DNA of 64,000 bases from UBA2279 sp034399355 (GTDB lineage: Bacteria > Actinomycetota > Coriobacteriia > Anaerosomatales > Anaerosomataceae): contig JAXMMT010000009.1 in assembly GCA_034399355.1 (NCBI GenBank), forward strand, positions 124,001-188,000, in the 5' to 3' direction. Of the stretch, positions 11,170 through 18,938 are shown piece by piece. Position 1 is the stretch's first letter, and each line of letters begins with the position of its first letter. A model generated the notes under the pieces. It worked only from the letters and a program-made list of their open reading frames with translations, had not been told where the DNA came from and ran no database searches. Both the position numbers and the translations under genes were made by a program.

Positions 11170-12099
11170 TCAGTAACGCCTGGCGATGTGTTCGACGGTC
11201 GCAATGTCGTCTGCAATCGCAGCGGCGAGCTCGTCGGTCGAACCGAAGTGACCCTGATCGCGCAGACGTTGCAGGAACTCAATGACGAGCTCACGTCCGT
11301 AGAGGTCGGCTGACCAGCCGATGAGGTGAGCTTCGACGATGCCCTGGGCTTCAGGGAATGTGGGCGGGAGCCCGAGGGAGATTGCCGCGGGTACGCGTTC
11401 GTCGCCGACAAGCGCAAACCCTGCGTACACGCCGTCCGCAGGGACAGCGGACTCGTGATGCACGGCGAGGTTTGCGGTCGGGGCCCGCAGGGAAGTGCCT
11501 CTCCCCCTTCCGTGGACGACGTGGCCACGGAGTCGGTGCGGTCTGCCGAGGAGCCGGGCCGCGAGTGTAACGTCGCCCTCGGCTACAGCGGCGCGCACGC
11601 GCGTGGAGGTGACCGGCGCGCCGTCGAGGGACACGAGTTCATGGGCGATGACCGTGAAACCGTGTTGCGCACCGAACGTCTCCAGCGTACCTACATTGCC
11701 CTGGGCGTGGTTGCCGAAGCGGAAATCGTGGCCGACGACCGCGGCAACCGGCACAAAGCTGCTGAGCAGCACGTCACGCAAGAAGCGCTCAGGAGACATG
11801 GCTGCAAGCTCTGTGTTGAACGGCACGACCAGCACCGTGTCGGCACCCAGGTCAGAGAAGTAGTGCAGCTTGTCCTCAAGGTCGAGAAGCTGCGGCGCGG
11901 CAGTGGCGGGTGAGACCACACGGTCAGGGTCGCGGTCGAACGTCACGACGGCGGACGATGCGCCGAGGGCGCGTCCGAACTCGACCGTGTCACGAACGAG
12001 TGCCTGGTGTCCGAGGTGCACACCGTCGAAGACGCCGATCGCGACAGCTGCGGCGCCAAGCGGCGTCATGTCCGGCTCCCATGTCACGATCCGTGTCAT
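11170..12099 (-). CDS. ribF: Bifunctional riboflavin kinase/FAD synthetase RibF
   Basis: RibF phosphorylates riboflavin to FMN and adenylylates FMN to FAD. The 309 residues show the N-terminal nucleotidyltransferase domain with GVFDGVHLGHQ (about 22-32) and the C-terminal flavokinase domain with the PTANL motif and the closing Glu-containing region. The ATG at 12099 overlaps the truB stop as ATGA and has GGAG 8 bases upstream, so it is likely coupled to truB. The truB-ribF-rpsO order is widely conserved. Confidence 0.96.
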   Translation of the reverse strand: MTRIVTWEPDMTPLGAAAVAIGVFDGVHLGHQALVRDTVEFGRALGASSAVVTFDRDPDRVVSPATAAPQLLDLEDKLHYFSDLGADTVLVVPFNTELAAMSPERFLRDVLLSSFVPVAAVVGHDFRFGNHAQGNVGTLETFGAQHGFTVIAHELVSLDGAPVTSTRVRAAVAEGDVTLAARLLGRPHRLRGHVVHGRGRGTSLRAPTANLAVHHESAVPADGVYAGFALVGDERVPAAISLGLPPTFPEAQGIVEAHLIGWSADLYGRELVIEFLQRLRDQGHFGSTDELAAAIADDIATVEHIARRY

Positions 12100-12998
12100 C
12101 GCTGCACTCCCAGGACGGTCTCCGCAATCAGTCTACCGCCTTGCGATTGGTAGACGGCGATGAGGCGTTCGTGGAAGGTGAGCGCGACAGCGCCGTCGGC
12201 CAGGTCATCGACGGCGAAGGGCCGTCCGTTAGCGACGGCATACGCTTGCGCATCATCCACTTCGAGCACAGGCATGGCGAGCGCAGGAATCGGGTCGGCG
12301 AACAACGTCCGGACGTTGTTCGCCTCGGCGAGACGCGCAAGCGTGATTGTTTCCTCGGCAGTGACAGCCCCGCTCGCGGTACGTCGTAGGGAGCGTACGT
12401 GTGCCGCGCTGCAGCCGGCACGCCCGATGTCGCGAGCGAGCGCTCGGATATACGTGCCCTTGGAGACGGTGAAGTGCACCGTCCAGGTGGCCTCGCCAGG
12501 GTCGATTCCCACGAGCTCCGCCTCGAAGACAGTGATTGGCCGCGGTGCGAGCTCGATCTCGCCGCCGGAGCGCGCCACACGGTGAGCAGTCTTGCCGGCT
12601 ACCTTGATGGCCGAGTAAATCGGAGGTTGCTGCATCGAGTCGCCGACGAAACGCCCCAGTAACGTGACGGCTGTATCTGGATCCAGCAGCTCAGGCGGGA
12701 CCGATGCAGTTCGTGTGGTCGTCCCGTCGGCGTCGTCGGTGTCCGTCTCGGCACCGAATGCGATGACGGCGTCATACGACTTCGTCTTGCCACTGAGGTA
12801 GCGTTCCAGGCGTGTGTAGGGTCCCACCAACACGAGGAGCACACCGGTGGCCAAAGGATCGAGGGTGCCGGCGTGGCCGACTCGTCGCTCCCCCGTTGCT
12901 CTGCGAACCGCCTCGACGACTGCGTGGCTGGTCATGCCGGCCGGTTTGTCTATGACGAGGAGTCCCGCGAGGTGAGTAGCTCCGCGCTTTGCGGTCAC
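12096..12998 (-). CDS. truB: tRNA pseudouridine(55) synthase TruB
   Basis: TruB isomerises U55 in the T loop of tRNAs. With GTG at 12998 the protein has 300 residues. The catalytic Asp47 lies in GHAGTLDPLATG, and the KSYDA and GTYIRALARD motifs follow. A longer reading frame extends upstream inside nrnA, but GTG overlapping the nrnA TGA (GTGA) gives the normal N-terminus (LAGLLVIDKPAGMTSH within 25 residues). It ends with a short PUA-like region. It overlaps ribF by 4 bases. Confidence 0.96.
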   Translation of the reverse strand: MTAKRGATHLAGLLVIDKPAGMTSHAVVEAVRRATGERRVGHAGTLDPLATGVLLVLVGPYTRLERYLSGKTKSYDAVIAFGAETDTDDADGTTTRTASVPPELLDPDTAVTLLGRFVGDSMQQPPIYSAIKVAGKTAHRVARSGGEIELAPRPITVFEAELVGIDPGEATWTVHFTVSKGTYIRALARDIGRAGCSAAHVRSLRRTASGAVTAEETITLARLAEANNVRTLFADPIPALAMPVLEVDDAQAYAVANGRPFAVDDLADGAVALTFHERLIAVYQSQGGRLIAETVLGVQR

Positions 12999-13969
12999 GC
13001 GAGCACGTCCCTCAATGCGGGCAGGAGCGCTGGGAGAAGGTCGTCCACAGTCCCTTGGAACGTGAAACCAGCCGCAGCAGCATGTCCGCCGCCCCCGAAT
13101 GCGCGCGCGACCGAACCTACATCGGTGGAACCCTTCGCACGGAGTGAGACGCGGACGAGTCCGTCGGAGCGCTTCATGAGGAAGACAATGTGTGCCCCGC
13201 GCAATGACCGTACCTCGTCGATGAGGTTCTCGCTTTCCGCCTTGAGGGCGCCCGTCTCGGCGAAGTCGTCGTCGTCCACCCAGGAATACGCGATTACGCC
13301 ATCGTCCACACACGTGATGCGCTCAAGCGTTCTGCCGATGAGCGCGAGGGTGCCGACTGAGCGGCTCTCGTAGACGTGTGTGAAGATCTGTTGCGCATCA
13401 ACGTCGTGTTCAAGCATGTCAGCCGCAACATGGAGCGTATGTGGGGTGGTGTTCGAGTAGCTGAAGCGCCCGGTGTCGGTGACGAGAGCAGTGTATAGGC
13501 AGGTCGCGATGGCAGCAGTAGGTTTGATGTCGAGTTCGCCGAGAAGATCCCAGATCATCGCACCGACCGAAGAGGCCGCAGGGTCGACGATGGACAACGT
13601 GCCAAAGTGAGCGTTGTCGGGGTGATGGTCGATGACGATGAGTTCGCGAGCGCTTCGTGCGAGCGCTTCGGCCTGGCCGAGGCGCTCGAAAGAGGGAGTG
13701 TCGAGCGCTACGAACACGTCGGGTGCGTGAACACCCTCTGGTGCGCGATAGAGGTCCACTCCCGGAAGGAACGCATACATCTCGGGGACGCTGTCACCTG
13801 AGGTGAGCACGGGCACCGCTCGGATGCCGATGCTATGGCATGCAAGCACGAGCCCGAGTGTAGACCCCACCGCGTCGCCGTCAGGGTCCACGTGCGCTCC
13901 GACCACCACGCTGTCCGCCTCGCGAATCAACGTAGCGAACCGGGCGGCGTGGTCAGCGCTTGCGCTCAT
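12995..13969 (-). CDS. nrnA: DHH/DHHA1 phosphoesterase, nanoRNase/pAp phosphatase (NrnA-like)
   Basis: NrnA-type enzymes degrade 2-5 nucleotide RNAs and dephosphorylate pAp; some members cleave cyclic dinucleotide products. The 324 residues carry the N-terminal DHH motifs (HVDPDGDAVGS at about 26-36, a middle Asp in VALDTP, and the DHH triad in VIDHHPDN) and the C-terminal DHHA1 domain with its glycine-rich GGGGHAAAAGF. The ATG at 13969 starts 3 bases after rbfA. The rbfA-nrnA-truB order is common in actinobacteria and clostridia. The exact substrate is an inference. Confidence 0.9.
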   Translation of the reverse strand: MSASADHAARFATLIREADSVVVGAHVDPDGDAVGSTLGLVLACHSIGIRAVPVLTSGDSVPEMYAFLPGVDLYRAPEGVHAPDVFVALDTPSFERLGQAEALARSARELIVIDHHPDNAHFGTLSIVDPAASSVGAMIWDLLGELDIKPTAAIATCLYTALVTDTGRFSYSNTTPHTLHVAADMLEHDVDAQQIFTHVYESRSVGTLALIGRTLERITCVDDGVIAYSWVDDDDFAETGALKAESENLIDEVRSLRGAHIVFLMKRSDGLVRVSLRAKGSTDVGSVARAFGGGGHAAAAGFTFQGTVDDLLPALLPALRDVLA

Positions 13970-13972
13970 GCG

Positions 13973-14344
13973 CTACTCCCTGTCGTCAGAGATCGGCCGG
14001 CGTTCGGCCTCGTCCTTGAGCACCTGGGAGATGCGCATTCCCTGCTCGACGCTGGGGTCGATCTTGAAGCGCAGCTCCGGAACGATACGCATCGCGACAC
14101 GCTTGCCGAGAGATGAGCGGATACGGTTCTTTGCGGAGTCCAGGCCGCTGATGAGCGCGTCCTGGCGTTCGGGGCCACCATGTGTCACCACGTAGATGTT
14201 GGCAAGGCCCAAGTCCGGGCTTACCTCGATGGAGGTGACGGTCGCAAGGTCTACGCGCGGGTCCTGGATCTCTTCGAGCAGGATCGCGGCGATGGCCTCT
14301 TTGAACGCCTCCCCTAGTCTGCGCGTGCGCGGCGTGGATTTCAC
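13973..14344 (-). CDS. rbfA: 30S ribosome-binding factor RbfA
   Basis: RbfA is a KH-like factor needed for late 16S 5'-end maturation and cold adaptation. The GTG at 14344 gives 123 residues, normal for the family, with the conserved LLEEIQDPRV and SSLGKRVAMRIVPELRF segments. The start is ambiguous: another GTG three codons upstream (14353) overlaps the infB stop as GTGA, but GGGAAG lies about ten bases from the 14344 codon and only one base from the other. The final ten residues are acidic. Confidence 0.93.
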   Translation of the reverse strand: MKSTPRTRRLGEAFKEAIAAILLEEIQDPRVDLATVTSIEVSPDLGLANIYVVTHGGPERQDALISGLDSAKNRIRSSLGKRVAMRIVPELRFKIDPSVEQGMRISQVLKDEAERRPISDDRE

Positions 14345-14349
14345 GCAGA

Positions 14350-16785
14350 TCACGCTTCCCGTGCGACTGAGATGGTTCTGAAAGTCTCGAGTACGTCGCC
14401 CTCTTTGAGATCTTGGAAGCCGTCGATGCCGATACCGCACTCGTAGCCTGACTTGACCGCTTTGACATCCTCTTTGAAGCGGCGCAGCGATCCCATCTTG
14501 CCCTCCCAGACGATGGTGCCGTCGCGCACGATGCGCACTTGGTCGTCGCGGGAGACCTCGCCGTTCTGGACGTAGCAGCCTGCAATCGTGCCGATCTTCG
14601 GGACCTTGAACAACTCGCGGATCTCGATGCGGGCGGTATCGTGCTCCTCGATCGTCGGGGCCAGCAGGCCCACCCGAGCTGCGTTGATGTCTTCGATTGC
14701 CTTGTAGATGACGCGGTATAGACGAATGTCGACTTTAGACTGCTCAGCAAGCTCCTTGGCTTTGGCGATTGGGCGTACGTTGAAGCCGATGATGATGGCG
14801 TCGCTTGCGTCCGCCAGCGTGACGTCGGTCTCGGTGATGCCACCCACGCCGGAGTGGATGACGTTGATATGAACCTCGGACTGGTCCATCTTGTCGAGCG
14901 CATCTTTGAGTGCCTCGATGGAGCCCTGGACATCGGCCTTGGCCACCAAGTTGAGGTCTTTGAGCTTGCCCTCTTGGATGCGCGCGAAAAGGTCGTCGAG
15001 CGATACGTGACGCTTGCGCTCGTGGGCAAGCAGGCGCTGCTTGAGCGCGCGTTCCTCAGCCAGGTTGCGCGCCTTACGCTCGTCGGCGAAGACCCGGAAC
15101 TCGTCGCCGGCGCGCGGTACGCTGGACAGGCCCTGGATCTCGACCGGGTCGGCCGGATGTGCCTGAACGACGGTGTTTCCGAGCGGGTCGAGCAGAGCGC
15201 GTACGCGTCCATGGCTGGTTCCCGCGACGACTGCGTCGCCGACCTGGAGCGTGCCGCGCTGAACGAGTACGGTGGCGACAGGACCACGGCCCTTGTCGAG
15301 CTTGGCCTCAATGACGACACCGCTCGCGTGAGCGTCGGGGTTTGCCTTGAGTTCGAGCACGTCAGCCTGCAGCAGGATCATCTCGAGCAGATCATCGATG
15401 TTGAGGCGTTTCTTCGCGGAAACGTTCACGAAGATGTTGCTGCCGCCCCACTCTTCGGGCACGATCTCGTGCTCGGTGAGCATCTGACGTACCTGGTCGG
15501 GGTTCGCCCCGTCCTTGTCGATCTTGTTGACCGCGACAATGATCGGAACGCCGGCGGCCTTGGCGTGATGGATCGCTTCGACAGTCTGTGGCATGACACC
15601 GTCATCGGCTGCTACGACGAGCACGACGACGTCCGTGGCGTTGGCGCCGCGGGCACGCATGGCGGTAAACGCCTCATGACCCGGGGTATCGATGAAGGTG
15701 ATACGTTTGTCGTTGTGGTAGGCGATCGACGCTCCGATATGCTGGGTGATACCCCCAGCTTCGGTGGCGGCTACACCGGTCTCGCGTATCGCGTCGAGAA
15801 GTGACGTCTTGCCGTGGTCGACGTGGCCCATGACAGTCACGACTGGTGGGCGTGGCTTAAGGTCTGCGGGATCGTCGTCGAACGCAAAGGACGCTTCGTT
15901 CTCGGGTTTTTGAACGGTGACTTGCGTGCCGAGGTCGTCGGCAAGAATCTCCATGACCTCTCGACTCACCGGCTGATTCACGGTCAGTAGCTCTCCGAGC
16001 AGCATGAGGCGCTTTATGATCTCGGTCGAAGGGAGACCGAATGCGTCAGCGAACTCACCGACGGTCGCGCCCTCGGTGATGACGACGACACCTTCGATCA
16101 CCGGAACAACGCTCTGGGTAGAAGGGACACGCGGTTCGTTTTGCTCACGCCTGCCGGTGGGCTTCTTCGTCTTCTTCGCTTTCTTCTTGCCGACGGGCCC
16201 GGAGGCCGCAGCCATCTTGGCGGCTTCAGCGATGATACTGGCAGGCGCAGTGCGCTGCGACGCCTCGGCCTCGCGCGCCATCTGGCGGTAGCGTTCGGCT
16301 TCTGCGCCCTCGAGCTTGGCGGCTTGCAGGGCGAGTTCGGCCGCATCTTCCTCAACCTTACGCTCAGCCTCTTTGCGCGCATCTTCCTCGGCCTCGTGGC
16401 GCTTGCGCTCCTCTTCGTCGTGCTTTTTGCGCGTCGCTTCCTCCGCGGCGTGGGCCTTCTCTTCGGCCTTGCGAGCAGCCTGCTCTGCTTTGTGTGCGGC
16501 CTCTTCTTCTTTGAGGCGCGCCTCTTCCTCGGTCTTGCGTGCCGATTCCTCAGCTTTGTGCTTCTTGTGTTCGACCGCTTCAGCCTTCAGCCGCTTTGCC
16601 TCGAGCTCAGCCTGCTTCTCGGCGATCACCGGAGCGAGGTCTTTGCGAATCTTGTCGACGTACGCCTCGACGAGCGTCGAGGCGTGGTTTCTGGCTGGTA
16701 TCTTGAGAACCGCAAGGTGATCGAGAAGCTCTTTCGAGGTCATCCCGAACTCCTTGGCCAGTTCATGTACTCGCATTGCAGGCAT
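14350..16785 (-). CDS. infB: Translation initiation factor IF-2
   Basis: IF-2 is the GTPase that places fMet-tRNA on the 30S subunit. The 811 residues begin with an IF2N domain (RVHELAKEFGMTSKEL), then a very charged Ala/Glu/Lys coiled-coil linker (about 55-190), a second IF2N-like domain (about 235-285), and the G domain with GHVDHGKT at about 320-327, DTPGHEAF and NKID, followed by domains II-IV. ATG at 16785 is preferred because GGTGA lies five bases upstream; ATG at 16776 is nearly as good. It lies 31 bases after ylxR. Confidence 0.97.
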   Translation of the reverse strand: MPAMRVHELAKEFGMTSKELLDHLAVLKIPARNHASTLVEAYVDKIRKDLAPVIAEKQAELEAKRLKAEAVEHKKHKAEESARKTEEEARLKEEEAAHKAEQAARKAEEKAHAAEEATRKKHDEEERKRHEAEEDARKEAERKVEEDAAELALQAAKLEGAEAERYRQMAREAEASQRTAPASIIAEAAKMAAASGPVGKKKAKKTKKPTGRREQNEPRVPSTQSVVPVIEGVVVITEGATVGEFADAFGLPSTEIIKRLMLLGELLTVNQPVSREVMEILADDLGTQVTVQKPENEASFAFDDDPADLKPRPPVVTVMGHVDHGKTSLLDAIRETGVAATEAGGITQHIGASIAYHNDKRITFIDTPGHEAFTAMRARGANATDVVVLVVAADDGVMPQTVEAIHHAKAAGVPIIVAVNKIDKDGANPDQVRQMLTEHEIVPEEWGGSNIFVNVSAKKRLNIDDLLEMILLQADVLELKANPDAHASGVVIEAKLDKGRGPVATVLVQRGTLQVGDAVVAGTSHGRVRALLDPLGNTVVQAHPADPVEIQGLSSVPRAGDEFRVFADERKARNLAEERALKQRLLAHERKRHVSLDDLFARIQEGKLKDLNLVAKADVQGSIEALKDALDKMDQSEVHINVIHSGVGGITETDVTLADASDAIIIGFNVRPIAKAKELAEQSKVDIRLYRVIYKAIEDINAARVGLLAPTIEEHDTARIEIRELFKVPKIGTIAGCYVQNGEVSRDDQVRIVRDGTIVWEGKMGSLRRFKEDVKAVKSGYECGIGIDGFQDLKEGDVLETFRTISVAREA

Positions 16786-16816
16786 CAATGTCACCGTCCG
16801 TCTCGTCGATCGGGTC

Positions 16817-17092
16817 CTACTCGCTCACGACCCGTTCGAACTCTCGTCTGAGGCGCTCCATATCTTCCTCGTGCAGGTTCACGCGGAGCGCAGCCGCGAA
16901 CCGCCTACGTTTGACCGCTTGCTCGAAGCAATCGGTCGTGGAGCACACGTTGGCTCCTCGGCCATTCGCCTTCCCTGTCGGGTCGACGGTGACCTCCCCG
17001 TCCGGTGTTCTCACGATCCGGACGAACTCGCGCTTGTCCGCTTCCCTACCGCATGCGACACACGTACGAAGCGGGATCTTGCGCGTCTTCAT
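16817..17092 (-). CDS. ylxR: YlxR family RNA-binding/regulatory protein (DUF448)
   Basis: YlxR is a small basic nucleoid- or RNA-associated protein nearly always encoded between nusA and infB. The 91 residues show the family hallmark RTCVACG near the N-terminus, followed by the GRGANVC strip and a long basic C-terminal helix. Its ATG shares one base with the nusA stop (TAATG), so translation is coupled. Its role in gene expression is known only in outline; family assignment is secure. Confidence 0.93.
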   Translation of the reverse strand: MKTRKIPLRTCVACGREADKREFVRIVRTPDGEVTVDPTGKANGRGANVCSTTDCFEQAVKRRRFAAALRVNLHEEDMERLRREFERVVSE

Positions 17093-18231
17093 TACTCAGC
17101 CGAGGCCTCCTTCTCGTGCACACCGCAGTGCTTGCTGCCTGGTCGCGCGTGGTTGCGACAACGGATGCCGGTGCTCGTGACAGCGATGCAGCGGCCGTCG
17201 CCTTCGTCCGCGCGGGGCTCTTCGCCAGAAGCCGCGATCGCGATGCCTGCTTTGACAGCCTGCGACACACTCTTGATGTCGATGCGCCAGCCCGTAAGCT
17301 TGGCGGCGAGACGAGCGTTCTGCCCCTCCTTGCCGATGGCAAGTGAAAGCTGATCATCGGGTACGATAACCGTCGCTGTGTGCTCGGTGTCATGGGTCAT
17401 GACCGAGGACACCTTGGCCGGCGACAGGGCGTGAGCGACGAAGCTCGCCTGATCCTCGAACCACGGAACGACATCGATGCGTTCACCACGAAGCTCGGCG
17501 ACCACCATGCGGACGCGGCTACCCTTCGGGCCGACACAGGCGCCGACAGGATCGAGCCCCGGCTCGCGGGAGGAGACCGCTATCTTGCTGCGCATGCCCG
17601 GCTCGCGTGCAACGCTCTTGATCTCGACGATGCCGTCGTAGATCTCTGGCACCTCGAGCTCGAAAAGACGCTTGATGAGGTTTGGGTGCGTGCGGGATAC
17701 GACTATAGAGGGCTCGTTCGACGTTTTGCGGACGTCGATGATGAGCGCCTTCATACGCTGGTTGTGGTCGTATCGCTCATTGGAAGGCTGTTCACTCGGC
17801 GGCAAGAGCGCCTCGACACCCTCACGGATCTTGATGAGGGTGTAGCGACTGTCCGACTGCTGTACCGTGCCAGTGATGCTATCACCGACGCGGTCCGCAT
17901 ACTCCTCGAAGATCTGCTCACGCTCGGCCTCGCGGATGGACTGCGTGATGACCTGCTTGGCCGCTTGCGCTGCGAACCGGGAGATATCGGGAGGGGTGAT
18001 ATCGTGTTCCTCAACGATCGGTTCTTCTTCGGTGCCTCCTATCGGCACGAGCTCGAACACGAAGATGCGCCCCGTCTCGCGGTCGATCGCCACCCGGGCC
18101 TCATTCTCGAGGTCGAGCGTCTTTCGGTATGTCTGCGCGAGCGTCTGCTCGAGCTTGTCGAGCATGCCGTATTCGTCGATGTTCTTCTCACGCGCGAGTT
18201 GGCGCAGCGCTTCCATGAGTTCGGAGCTCAT
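17092..18231 (-). CDS. nusA: Transcription termination/antitermination protein NusA, with Cys/His tail
   Basis: NusA binds RNA polymerase and modulates pausing, termination and antitermination. The 379 residues contain the N-terminal polymerase-binding domain, an S1 domain (about 130-200) and two KH domains (GPKGSRVRMV and IGKEGQNARLA). In place of acidic C-terminal repeats it ends in a short tail with Cys348, Cys358, His361, Cys369 and His372, a spacing that resembles small zinc-binding motifs. The ATG overlaps the rimP stop as ATGA. The start and core are certain; the role of the tail is unknown. Confidence 0.96.
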   Translation of the reverse strand: MSSELMEALRQLAREKNIDEYGMLDKLEQTLAQTYRKTLDLENEARVAIDRETGRIFVFELVPIGGTEEEPIVEEHDITPPDISRFAAQAAKQVITQSIREAEREQIFEEYADRVGDSITGTVQQSDSRYTLIKIREGVEALLPPSEQPSNERYDHNQRMKALIIDVRKTSNEPSIVVSRTHPNLIKRLFELEVPEIYDGIVEIKSVAREPGMRSKIAVSSREPGLDPVGACVGPKGSRVRMVVAELRGERIDVVPWFEDQASFVAHALSPAKVSSVMTHDTEHTATVIVPDDQLSLAIGKEGQNARLAAKLTGWRIDIKSVSQAVKAGIAIAASGEEPRADEGDGRCIAVTSTGIRCRNHARPGSKHCGVHEKEASAE

Positions 18232-18719
18232 CGTGGCACTCCTTTGTCGTTTCCGAAGTCGATCTCAACTTTCAGGGTGGCTTTGCGGATGGCGTCCAGA
18301 GGGATGCGACAGATCGTGCCGTCGCAGTCCATGACGATGTCGTCGCCGTCTACTGCGGTGATCGTTCCGGTGAAAACCGACCGACCATCCAGCGGACGCG
18401 TCGTCTTCACCTTCGCAGCGCTGTTCATGAAACGCTCAAAGTGTTCGCGAGTGCGCAGCGGACGCTCTATGCCCGGCGAGGATACCTCCAGGGTGAACGG
18501 GCTGCGCAGACCTTCGTACTCGTCGAGCGTATCGGAAATCCAATTGTTGGCTGTCGCCACCGCTTCGAGGTCGATGCCCTGTTCCCTGTCAAGGAAGATC
18601 CGCACGACGGGCAGATGATCGGCGCCCGCGATCTCTACGGCGACAAGTTCGTAGCCGTGCTCAGCCGCGATCGGCTCCAGCAGTGACGTTAGTCTGTCAG
18701 CGAGATCGGTTTTAGGCAT
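18228..18719 (-). CDS. rimP: Ribosome maturation factor RimP
   Basis: RimP assists 30S assembly by binding near S12. The 163 residues have the two-domain family architecture with the central SSPGIERPL motif. The ATG at 18719 is preceded by a near-perfect AAGGAGGT seven bases upstream, which rules out the longer in-frame extension that would run through the leader hairpin and promoter. RimP opens the rimP-nusA-ylxR-infB-rbfA-nrnA-truB-ribF operon and overlaps nusA by 4 bases. Confidence 0.96.
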   Translation of the reverse strand: MPKTDLADRLTSLLEPIAAEHGYELVAVEIAGADHLPVVRIFLDREQGIDLEAVATANNWISDTLDEYEGLRSPFTLEVSSPGIERPLRTREHFERFMNSAAKVKTTRPLDGRSVFTGTITAVDGDDIVMDCDGTICRIPLDAIRKATLKVEIDFGNDKGVPR

Positions 18720-18742
18720 GTGCGTACCTCCTTCCAGAACAA

Positions 18743-18768
18743 AAGAAGCGGGGGTCAGCCCACTTCTT
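18743..18768 (-). promoter_or_regulatory. Terminator-like hairpin in the rimP leader (attenuator candidate)
   Basis: Between the promoter and the rimP ribosome site, AAGAAG-T-GGG pairs with CCC-G-CTTCTT (10 pairs, one of them T-G) around a CTGACC loop, followed directly by TTGTT so that the 3' side reads CTTCTTTTGTT. It looks like an intrinsic terminator about 20 bases into the transcript and 15 bases before the AAGGAGGT, a layout expected of an attenuated leader. Confidence 0.65.
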
Positions 18769-18793
18769 GCAGGACAGTCTTCCATTCCCGCAG

Positions 18794-18821
18794 ATTGTAG
18801 CACACGCGGGTGCCTGGTCAA
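18794..18821 (-). promoter_or_regulatory. Strong sigma70-type promoter of the rimP-nusA-infB operon
   Basis: On the minus strand TTGACC (18816-18821) and TACAAT (18794-18799) are separated by 16 bases, close to the consensus for the housekeeping sigma factor. Transcription would start near 18787, about 68 bases before rimP. This splits the operon from proS. Confidence 0.8.
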
Positions 18822-18866
18822 CGCGGTACGAGGGGGTTTTGGGCGACCGATTTTTGCACATGCGAG

Positions 18867-18893
18867 GCGTCTGGGTCGGTATCGCGCAGACGC
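18867..18893 (-). terminator. Possible terminator after proS
   Basis: A 7-bp stem (GCGTCTG/CAGACGC) with a 13-base loop lies 46 bases beyond the proS stop. There is no T tract, so support is weak; it sits where a proS terminator would be expected, just before the rimP promoter. Confidence 0.35.
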
Positions 18894-18938
18894 TTCCGAG
18901 TGCCTACTTACGCTCCACGGTTGTTCTCGGGTCTCGGA

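Noticed and set aside
12998..13313. Longer N-terminus of TruB from an upstream in-frame start
   Set aside because: It would run through most of the end of nrnA and add a composition unlike TruB; the GTG overlapping the nrnA stop gives the normal start.
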